From Acanthaster planci (taxonomy: Eukaryota > Echinodermata > Asteroidea > Valvatida > Acanthasteridae): 63,610 nt of DNA. Under the pieces are notes generated by a model. That model was not told the origin of the DNA. It worked only from the letters and a program-made list of their open reading frames with translations, and did no database searches. The position numbers and the translations under genes are program-made. Shown piece by piece: positions 13,601-22,814 of the stretch (positions within the stretch are counted from its first letter, which is position 1; each line of letters begins with the position of its first letter). The stretch lies in NCBI RefSeq assembly GCF_001949145.1, contig NW_019091393.1, positions 836,887-900,496 of the forward strand, read 5' to 3'.

Positions 13601-13654
13601 TTCAAGACTCACATGTACATAATACAACAATGTTGTTTGTCATTTTTCTACCAG
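1620..13654. other. About 12 kb without a convincing gene
   Basis: Open frames here are short, often antisense to one another, and match no family I know. The longest are 7531-7947 (+, 138 codons), 9860-10303 (-) and 13014-13457 (-). The stretch holds an A-rich run of about 20 bases near 3699-3718, many TACATGTA palindromes from about 8 kb onward, a hairpin cluster at 7.4-7.65 kb, and a GC-rich hairpin near 10444-10467. It probably includes the promoter and 5' UTR exon(s) of SSX2IP, because the first coding exon of that gene starts at a splice acceptor. I could not place that upstream exon. Confidence 0.5.
7401..7644. repeat. Cluster of four short perfect hairpins
   Basis: Four perfect inverted repeats fall within about 245 bp. 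They are GGTGGCA/TGCCACC (7401-7417), CCCCAAG/CTTGGGG (7416-7434, sharing two bases with the first), GGAGAGATG/CATCTCTCC (7573-7592) and GTCGATTC/GAATCGAC (7623-7644). Loops are 2 to 6 nt. An imperfect fifth hairpin (CTGGCCTC / GAGGTCAG) lies near 7977-8003. The region is more GC-rich than its surroundings. It could be a structured RNA, a foldback element or part of an upstream exon. No family is recognised. Confidence 0.35.
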
Positions 13655-13663
13655 TTTGACTAA

Positions 13664-16600
13664 ATGCTCTCTGTAGAGAGCCAGTCAACCATGGCAGGCT
13701 GGGATGCGCAGAACTCGTCCGCTTTTTACCCATGGAGTCGGAGCCACGCCCCTGCCGGCCACACCTCGACCAGCCACGCCCCTACTGGCCACGTCCCTCC
13801 TGACCACACCCCTGCCAGCCACACGCCTGCCCACGAGGACTTTGTCTCCAAGTACCTGCGGAGCCACACCCTCCAGGCCACCACCAGCCCGGACGAAGGC
13901 TTCCACCACCACCACACCCAACACCACAGTCACCGGTCAGGTCTGCTGTTCACGTCGCCTCGTTCTGGCCGGCGGCTGTCCCAGACGTTCGGACCCTCGT
14001 TTTGCAATAAGGACAACCTGGAACAGTGTGTCTCATACCTAGACCAGGTTGGTATACAAAGTGCTCGTCTCTTTCTTTACAGATAAGAAACAAAAAAAGT
14101 TATTATCCTGGCAGGTTTTTAAAAAAACAAGTGTCTGGAGAATTGGACACAGCTTTCTTGCAAGTGTCCGGACAACGGCGTTGCCTTTGTTATTACAGAA
14201 TGTACATGTAGTGAAGAAGGTACATTATACAAGGATTGCGTTGTTATTACTGTACCATTGAACACACTTGAAGACAAAAACAGTGTTGCAAAATGTTGAG
14301 AGTCTTTACCACAGAATGAAACATGAATATTAAATGCATGATGTTAATTTTGGCGTTTTGAACATGATGCATTATATTGGTCCATAAAATAGCAGTAGCG
14401 TCACATGCACAAAGGAATAAAGTCACATGACTACTGTATGTCTGTATTAAATTTTTGTCTACTATGCATACAAAAATTTACGCAAACTTAACCTGTTGAT
14501 TTGGTGAACAAACCTTAGGAGGTCATTGCTGGGCGGTCTTTGTTCACTCTGTGGTTTCATACAACATTGAAGTGTGCAGACGTCGTTACCATTTTAGCCA
14601 ATCTTGACAGACAGATTTGAAGTTATCAGTATTGGTGCAAGGCAGACCTTGTTGTGAGCAGAAGGGAAGTGGATTGGGCTTTAAACAGAGTTGGACCTTG
14701 TTCGGTTCGTCTGTACCTTTTTACATGCAAATGCACTTCTCTGAAATCAGGAAATCCATGTTTGTACCCAAACTCGTGACGATTGAACTCTGCCTAGCAA
14801 GTTTGATTTTGTAGAAGGAGAAGTTGTACCTGATGTTTCATACCTTGTTTTGTTGTATGTCCGTGTATTTGTTGGAGGAATAAATAATGAATAACTTCAT
14901 GAAATGGACCGACATTGTTAAGGTGTTCTGCAACATGTCCAAACCTGCCTAGTCAGCCTGCACAGATTCCTCACTCGTGCGTAATGCAGTCTGTGCTTCC
15001 CTTTGGTTTAATGACACAGACTACTGTCACATCCTCTTGTTACTAATCACTTCCTTCGGCAAACCCACGATGCGTTTTTCCCTTGGCTTCTATCCCACTT
15101 TGGCTCTTCAGTGGGTTGGTGTGTTTACACTCGCTCACAACCCTCGCCCGAGTCTTTGACGTTATTTCCTCCCTGTGGATTTCACCTGGACTACACGTAA
15201 TTTTCCAAGCACCCGTTTTTTTTTTTTAGCCTTGCAAGAAAGTCACACGTGCACGATTCATGCACAGAGCAAACCTGGTGCATGTGTGCACAGTACTGTA
15301 CATGTGTTGTAGGGATTGCAATGAGAAACATTATACCAAGTATCATTCAAGCCTAAGAAAGGTGCCATTTTGTTTGTTCACAATGCTGACTTTGGGCCAA
15401 TTCCAGGAAGTTATCGAGGAAAAAAACAGACTCGGCAGTTTCTATTATTGTACATGTAGATGTTTTCCACGGTGTGCATGTTGTAAAAAAAAAAAGATCC
15501 TTGTTCACATAACCACTTTTTTCCAAATTGAAACAATCAAAACAAAATCTTGCCCAATACATGTATTTATCATCTGTCTTTGACTCACCAGTCAACATAA
15601 ACAAACCAAGAAATTTTGGGGGTGGGTGTCCCCAGAAAGAGTTTACACCTCCCCCTTTTTTTCCGGCGTCTAACATAACCGGCAAGCTTCAAATTCTGTC
15701 CCGTATTTACCGGCTTCAATTCACCTGGCCTAATAAATTGGCTTGATGTATTTTGCATGCACTCTGGTGAGCAGGCGCCCATCAATTAGTGACAGGTTGA
15801 GAAATCCTGTCTGTCTAAGGAAGGAAGAGGTACACAGATATTTCAAATGGCAAAAGGCCCTCTGTGTCAAGTTTGACTGCATGTGATGGTATTTTCCCAC
15901 ACTGTCGTACATGTACATGTAGGCAGTTACCCCATAAGATGTGTGCATCTCTGGCAGGCACTGTGCCATGTAGAAGGTGCCTCAGTTTTTCAATTACACA
16001 ACCTCATGGAAGAAAAATACATGTACATGTAGAGTTGAATAAAACTCATCACTGTGTGCAGTGTGCTCGGTTATCCAAATTGATTAACTGAAGCATACAG
16101 TCCATATTAGTTTATTAGCACTTGGTGCACTGTGCAATGTGTTGATTTAATGGTGAATCCACAAAAAGCATTGAGTACCTGAATGGTTTGATTGGTACAG
16201 AGAATAACAGACTGGGTGGTTTCAGATGATACAGTGACTAATGGGTTAATATTTAGACCAAAACACACAAGCAGATAAGTTTTGCTAGTAGCACTTCCTG
16301 ATTTAATGTTAGAGGATTTCTGGTCAGTAGATTCAATGCTGTACCTGTCTTAGTGTTTTAGTTTCTGTTGTGATATCACTGAAGGGGATTGATCAATGTG
16401 AAGTGATTATTGGTTATTGATGATGCAGTGTGAATTGATTATTGGTCATTGATGATGCAGTGTGAATTAATTATTGGTTATTGATGATGCAGTGTGAACT
16501 GATTATTGGTTATTGATGACGCATTTTGAATTAATTATTGGTTATTGATTATGCAGTGTGAACGATTATTGGTCATTGATGATGCAGTGTGAATTAATTA

Positions 16601-19600
16601 TTGGTTATTGATGATGCAGGAGATGACTGTCTTAGGCTTTCCGAGTCTTTACCCGTCTTCGGACCGAGGTCAGTCAGGGGCATTTGACGTAGTGCTGTTG
16701 GTCAACTGCTGTTACGAGCTCATCCAAAGACACCAACAACATCTACATAAACAGGAAGAAATGGAGACAAAGTAAGTCTGGAAGGTGGGCGGAGCTTTTT
16801 TGGTGTAGGTTTAGGGTTGCTTTCTTGTTCTCCCCGAATTGTACGAAGCTGACAAAATTCATTGTACAGTTACATACATGTTGAGCAAAAATCAATTGAA
16901 AACTTAGGCCTTGTGTCATGGAGTTGCTAAACAGAAAATATAGCCAAGCCAAAATAAGTAAACTACCTGCTATGGAGAGAATACACATCCTTTGGCATTA
17001 TGGCCGGGAAAATGTTCTTGCTTAGCAAGTATGTTATGTGTTAAGCAACCCTTATAAACTGCTGGCATCCATCTGAGAAATTGGCCCTGATTTATGGAAG
17101 TTTGGACCCCAATTCTAAGTGGGTGCCATCTTCTCGTAGACAAATGCGTTGCGATTCGGACCTGGAGCATCTGCAGTCCAGCCAAGGACGGCTCAAGGAA
17201 CGACTGGAGCAGTTGGAGAGAGACAACGTTGCACTAACGGAGAAGGAGCGCCAGCATCTCAATCAGAACAAGTCCCTGGCCGCCAAACTCAAGAACGCCA
17301 GAGAAGAGGTGTGAATTCTCCCTAAAATGGGCAGTGGTTTGTATCATTTCACAGCCAAGGTGTTAGCGTTATTCCCTCATCCCATCCTTCTAGTCCAGTG
17401 GCAGTATTCCAGCTCCAGCCAGGCCAGTTCACAGAGTCAGGAAGTCTCAATGATCCAATGACAAATGTTAGCGAAAGTACGCATCCTCGTTAAAGCATCC
17501 GTGCTTATCCTATCCACAAAGTTGAAGTCCCATTTATACAATGTAGTTACAACCGTGATCCACAGCCTTTGTATCCATATTTATTTCTTCACGGCAGGCA
17601 AAGGAAAGTAAGCTTATTGTTTAACCGAGCCAGAGGTCTCGAGTGTAACTTCAAGTTGGTGACCTGTTGTGTTATTTCTTGGTTTCAGCTGAAGAAGCTA
17701 GAGAATATCGTCAAGCACCGCGACACGCAGTTCAAACACGACCTGAAGAAGAAGGAACGGGAGATTAACAAGATGAAGGAGAGGATTCACCAGCTGCTAA
17801 CAGACAAAAACCAAGAGAGGAGGATAGGTAAGATGGGCGGGGAAAGAAGAGCAGTGAAAAAGGGGGTGTACCCACTTTGGATGAAATATTTGCTGTCCTG
17901 TGTTAACCTTAAAAGAGCCGGGAATGGGGGCAGACTCAGCATTTTTCTCCTGCATTTGTCGTAGTGCATTTTCTCAAGGAGTTTTTCTGGTAACATCATG
18001 CAATCATTTGGACACCTATTTTGTTAAAATCGGACATGCCGTTCTCGCACAACGTGCAATTTTCTGAGATGGGTGAGCCAAAAATCCTTACTCTTCCATT
18101 GCATGTACATGCTCTTTGCATGCAAACTGACGTGTTGGAGTTCACCAATATCAAATGACCGTAAGCTTTTTGTGATATTGCAGGTATGGACATACTGAAC
18201 TCACTACAAAGGGCTGACGGCAAGAGAGCAACATGGAAAACAGGAAAAACGGGTACAAAGTACGTGGAAATACCAAAACTTCTCAACTTGAAGGGTTATT
18301 GTATACCTGGCCGAGTTTTTATCTTTATTGGAGCACCAAATTTATCACATAGACCAACTAGGCTGTTCATATTTTGTTCTTGAAACTGATGATCAATTTC
18401 AAATCGTCACTCGATTTCACTCTTGCCCTAAAAGGAAAAAAGTGTACACACAACCAATTTGAAACTTGCATTTCATGTTTCTGAAGACATGAGGAAGAGA
18501 TGTATCGCCTGATCATCACCAACTACGAGGAGAGACAGAAGGAGATGATGCTGGAGAATCAGGTGTTGCGGGAGTCCTTGAGTAACATGCAGAAGGAGTT
18601 GGTGGACCTGCTCAACCGGCAGGGGGACAAGGGACTGGTGAGCCTTAGGGGTGGGGAGGGGAAAGGCAAGGGACTGGTGAGCCTTGGGGGTGGGGAGGGG
18701 AAAGGCAAGGGACTGATGAGCCTTGGGGGTGGGGAGGGGAAAGGCAAGGGACTGATGAGCCCCAGGGGTTGGGAAATTTGATGAGATTCTGATTTTCTCG
18801 TTGATTTTATCTTTAGTGATGTGACAACACGATTGCTATCTTACTCATTTTTGTCTGTGAGCTTTTGCAAAAAATTGCATAATGCAGCTGATTGGAGGGG
18901 ACTCAAACCCACGGCCTGCTTAGTAGTGCAGATGGACTCGACTAGCAAACTTGCTGGGGGTCAAATGACCGATGCAAGTCAAATTGAATTCAGCTTGAAA
19001 GATGCATTGGATGATTGGGGGCGGGGAATAGAGAATTTCTGTTATTATGACATTTCTTGGATTAACAAGCAATACGGGTGATTCACAATGGTGCGCCTGC
19101 AAGAGTTTGCAATGCGTTGGCCAATCACAGTGCGTGAAATCTGTCAACCCGGAGCGCGTTTGGAAAGGGTCCACAGATTTCGCGCGTTGCGTTGAAGGCG
19201 CACTATTGTGAATTGCCCTATTCGTTATTGCTGTCATAAATGTGAAAGGTGTCAAAGGCATGTTCTATAAATGGAGGGCATTAGTTCAACATAACTGGTG
19301 AAGTGTCGAGAGTGTCTCATGAAGCAAGGATGAAAGGTTAATGCTGTGTCATTGTCATTGTCATCATCATTGGCCATTGTCATTTTCAGTTTTCCAGTTA
19401 CTGATATTGGCGTCTTGCCTGCATCTATAAATAGACAGCTTTTTCATATGGCACATACAGCTTCTTGCAAATGTTCAAAAGTTTTTATCATTGTTCACTG
19501 TGAATGTGATTTGTCAATGTCATTGATAATCACAGCTGTCCAGTCTTGGTGACCACAGCGATGAGGAGGACACCACCTCCGTGGACGACTCCTCGGTGGA

Positions 19601-21894
19601 CGAGCTGAGCCACGGCCACTTCCAGATGCCCTTTGAGATGGTGCGGGAAGGCATCGAGGCCAGCCTACGCGACAAGTGGCAGCGGCTACGGGAACGCATC
19701 CAGCGCATGGAGAAAGAGCAACAGCTGTCTGGAGGGGGCGGAGGCGGGGGCGAGAATAAGGAGAATGCGGGTGGCGATCCCAACGTGCCGGGCAGCGAGA
19801 ATGGCCCATCCACCCGACGCCTGGAGGAAGAGATCGCCGGCTTGAAGGACAAGGTCAAGGTGTATCACGATATCATCCAGCAACAGGAGCAAGTACTTCA
19901 AGTAAGTCTGTGACCTCGTCGTCTCATGAAAACTGTTCGTTTGTAGTCCTGGAATGCCCTAAAAGAAGTACAGAATTTGGTTTTGGGATTCCCGTGGGAA
20001 CTCTGTTAAAGGCTTACAAATTGTCTCAGGGCCAGAGATGAAACCAGAATTGGAGCCAGACAGTGGGATAAGGCCTAAAAGTAGCTGTGTGCATTGTCTC
20101 AGTCTGTGCAGGACAGCAGTATGGACGAAGGCCTAATGGCCTTGCTGAAGGACTCGCATTTCCTGGAAGAGAAGGAGAGTATGGCAGAGGAGAAGAGGCT
20201 TTTCTATCAGCAGAAGGCGGCGTTTGAGAAGGAACGGAGGAACTTCACGGACGCTGCCATCCGGCTAGGGCACGAAGTAAGAATTACGATGACCGGGGAA
20301 ACGGGGGAGTCAAAATTTGAGAGGAAAAATCTAGATCAGGAAAAATTTCCATTCCGTGCTTGTAACCGTGTTTGGGATCTTTCTTCATCAGCGGAAGAAG
20401 TTTGAGGAAGAGCGAAGCAGTTTCCTGCAGCAGCAATTGATGCTGAGCCCTACTGCCAAGACCAACTCCACACCCCCTCTCAGACCTCCAAAGTCCATCC
20501 ACACCTCCAGTAAGTCTTGAAACTGATATTTGGTTACTTGGGTTGATTTTTTCGTTTAACTGAGTCTTAGAGGAGGCCAATGTCTAGATGAACGGTGAAG
20601 AAATCTTGTAGATCAGTACACTGCCTACAGATCTTAACATCGGCAAAGTGGTTCAAGCTTTCTCGGGATTTGATGAGAAAGCCAGATCCTAGTTAGTATT
20701 AATGTAAGAGCTTATATCATTGGCTATTTGGCAGGTATTGCTTGAAAGTTGTCTTTCTATTGGCTGAGAATTTTCGTTTTGCCCAGTGCCACTAGTACAT
20801 ACCATCCAACCACTCTTTGGCTTTTTACTGGCCATTTGGAAATCTTCACTTTGTCTGTGGCTATGGTGTTGTATCTTACCCTGAAGAAGTTAATACTTAA
20901 ACCACACGGGAAGACTTCAAACGTTGGCTTAGCTGTGTAACATTTGTTGTTCTTACAGTCGAAACGGGACCCAGATGGAGCTGGAGTCTCTGAAATAGAC
21001 CTAAATTGGCAAATTTGAGTCAGTAAATGGCTTCATCTATTAGCCAGCTGACCCCTAGCAACAGTCTTGTTTTGTTCAGGTCCTAGTGGGTTTCCCTTGG
21101 AGCAGTCACCGTCAACGCCCCCCAACGAGAGGACACCAGTTGGACAACGAACCATCATCAACACACCAACAACAGTCGAGCTGTACCGTGCCCTGAAGCT
21201 CATCCCCGACAGAGAGGAATGTCTCAACTCGTAAGTTCACCATCCCCGAGTTCAGTCATGTGTCCCTCTGTCACTGTGAAACTGTTCAACTCATTTCAGA
21301 TTTGGCTACATGAGGGTTCGCCGTGGCTTCTTTGTGTCTTCCTGTCATTGATGTGCTTCCTAGGCTAAGCACAGAAAATCCTTGCGGATCAAACATCATT
21401 GTCAGCTATAACATGATGCAATGCATCTGGGCTCTGGGTCTGCTGGGAGGTTCCATTGTATCTTCTGCAGGCAAACGGCTTTTGCACACAGCTGTTTGGA
21501 AAGCAACTTTGGAAGTTTTTCTGAACAATTTGGAAAACCGGAATTACTGTCCCTCTTTTTTGAAGTTAACCCATTTCCCCCTGATCTTCAGAACTTTGTT
21601 CAAATGTGTTCCAGATCTCGGGAAAGCCTACATGTACCAAGTTACTACTCAGACACTGACCGGTCGGGTGCCAGCACACCCCGCTCGGGGGCAGCCACTC
21701 CGCGATCTTTCTCCAGCCAGAGCAGCAGCCGACGGACGGCCGGTCAGACGGGCAGTGGCCTGGCAGGCAAAGGGTCATCCAGCAGTGGCAGGTCAGAGAG
21801 GTGCGAGGAGCAGGTCAGGGGTCAGAGCCAGCGCGGCACGCCTCACCACTCCCACCGGACCAAGAAAGGGGAGGGGCCGGGAAAGAGAAAGTGA
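13664..21894 (+). CDS. SSX2IP: Afadin- and alpha-actinin-binding protein (ADIP/Msd1), SSX2IP
   Basis: Eleven coding exons: 13664-14047 (acceptor at 13654, so upstream 5' UTR exon(s) exist), 16620-16771, 17140-17308, 17689-17827, 18184-18259, 18487-18637, 19536-19901, 20103-20276, 20392-20509, 21080-21230 and 21615-21894. All phases close, giving about 719 aa against 614 in human. Diagnostic segments are FCNKDNLEQCVSYLDQ, GFPSLYPS, MDILNSLQRADGKR, TNYEERQKEMMLENQVLR, LLKDSHFLEEKES and FTDAAIRLGHE. The middle is long coiled coil (about residues 165-330 and again 430-560). The C-terminal tail is Ser/Thr/Pro-rich and ends in a basic KKGEGPGKRK. In vertebrates the protein anchors microtubules at the centrosome and centriolar satellites and links afadin/nectin junctions to alpha-actinin. 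The N-terminus carries an unusual His/Pro-rich repeat not found in human, and two minisatellites overlap its splice sites. Confidence 0.93.
13742..13840 (+). repeat. His/Pro-rich coding repeat in SSX2IP exon 1
   Basis: A degenerate 24-bp coding repeat (AGCCACGCCCCTGCCGGCCA and variants) encodes units like SHAPAGHT, SHAPTGHV, DHTPASHT and HTPAHED. It is followed by a His-rich run (HHHHTQHHSH, about 13901-13932). Vertebrate SSX2IP lacks this, so it is a lineage-specific N-terminal expansion that may be polymorphic. Confidence 0.75.
16405..16619 (+). repeat. 32-bp minisatellite ending in the exon 2 splice acceptor of SSX2IP
   Basis: About seven tandem copies of a 32-bp unit start at 16405, 16437, 16469, 16501, 16533, 16564 and 16596. 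One spacing is 31, the others 32. Units read roughly GATTATTGGTTATTGATGAT followed by GCAGTGTGAA. Two unit types (starting GATT or AATT) are interspersed. The last unit's TGATGATGCAG is the 3' splice site of the exon that starts at 16620, so most upstream units carry a copy of the acceptor-like sequence. Confidence 0.9.
18633..18770 (+). repeat. 39-bp minisatellite spanning the exon 6 splice donor of SSX2IP
   Basis: About 3.5 copies of a 39-bp unit start at 18633, 18672, 18711 and 18750 (GACTGGTGAGCCTTGGGGGT then GGGGAGGGGAAAGGCAAGG). The exon ends inside the first copy at CTG|GTGAGC (18637). The second copy keeps the same donor (18676). The third and fourth read CTGATGAGC and have lost the GT. 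The unit is 13 codons long and the frame stays open through the array, adding 13-residue Gly/Lys-rich repeats if the second donor is used, before a stop at 18779-18781. Confidence 0.9.
19071..19223. mobile_element. Small inverted-repeat element (MITE-like) in SSX2IP intron 6
   Basis: The left end (AATACGGGTGATTCACAATG then GTGCGCCT) is matched by the reverse complement of the right end (AATAGGGCAATTCACAATAG then TGCGCCTT). The interior is also self-complementary (CAATGCGTTGG..., AAATCTGTCAACCC against GGGTCCACAGATTT). The element is about 150 bp and has no coding capacity. A target-site duplication is not clear, so boundaries are good to a few bases. Confidence 0.7.
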
Positions 21895-22651
21895 CCAGTG
21901 GGATGGTAGAGTGGTCCCTGCAAAGCAGCGTTGGCGTTTGACGTCAGACGTGAGTTTGTGTGTGTTTATTCATATCTTGGCCAGTTACAGACAGCCTTGT
22001 AAAATTCAAAAAAACCTAAGCTCCCGCTGAAGCTGAAAGCTGAGATGCCAGATGTGTTTGAATGGCTAGAATTCACCATCTCTGCATTTCTAATTGCAAA
22101 ATTGGCCACAGGCCAGAGTATATTGCACCTGGATTGTTATAGAGTTGAGATACGCACTTATATGTTCAATTTAAAGTTAGTCTAATGCCAAAAGTAAGCA
22201 GTTGAGAAAGTGTGGGAGTTTTAAATATATCTGGGAGTGATGATGATAAAGGAGAGAGTGTAAATGTAACTAGAGCAGTAAGAGGCTGGAAAAGCTTTGG
22301 AGTGTAAATTTGTGAGAGAGAAAAATCGGGAGAAAATACCTAAAGTAACTGATTACAGTCTTGATGCATTATTGTGTGCGAATGTTGCTGCTAAGTAATG
22401 TCATATTTATTTGAGATGCAAGATCAGGAGTATTGCTCAGCAAAGGAGAGAAAGTGTGGTAGGTTTTGAGGTCTGTTGTTCCAGCTTCACATAGGAAGCT
22501 GTTGGGCATTCTTTCTTACTTAATATAACCTTTTCACAGGATTCATGGTGCACAAGTTTACAAATTGAGCTGAGCTGTGAGAAGTTGTGGTGCTGTTTTT
22601 TGAGACTATATTTAAACTCTGCATAACTCTCTCTACATGTAAACCAGTAAT

Positions 22652-22814
22652 GTATTCGAGTCCATCACAAGTCCCGGTAAGTCCATCATAAGTCTTAAGT
22701 CATTTCACAAGCTATTTAAATGAGCTGTGACAAAAGCCTTCTCTTGTCATTATTCAACCTGTTACTTATGACTGGCCTCGTAATGGACTTGTGACTGGAC
22801 TTGGACTCGAATAC
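22652..22814. mobile_element. Inverted-repeat element built of AGTCC-type subrepeats
   Basis: The ends are inverted copies: GTATTCGAGTCCA on the left (22652) and TGGACTCGAATAC on the right (to 22814). Inside are several copies of AAGTCC/GGACTT spaced by a few bases on both arms. The element is about 163 bp, non-coding, and can fold on itself. A target-site duplication is not evident. Confidence 0.6.

Noticed and set aside
13685-13933. Antisense ORFs opposite SSX2IP exon 1
   Set aside because: They are mirror images of the His/Pro-rich coding repeat and stay open only because of its periodicity.
16392-16619. CRISPR-like array at the 32-bp repeat
   Set aside because: Units are contiguous with no unique spacers and lie in a eukaryotic intron. 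It is a minisatellite.
20284-20580. 98-codon minus-strand ORF antisense to SSX2IP exon 9
   Set aside because: Shadow of the real coding exon on the plus strand.
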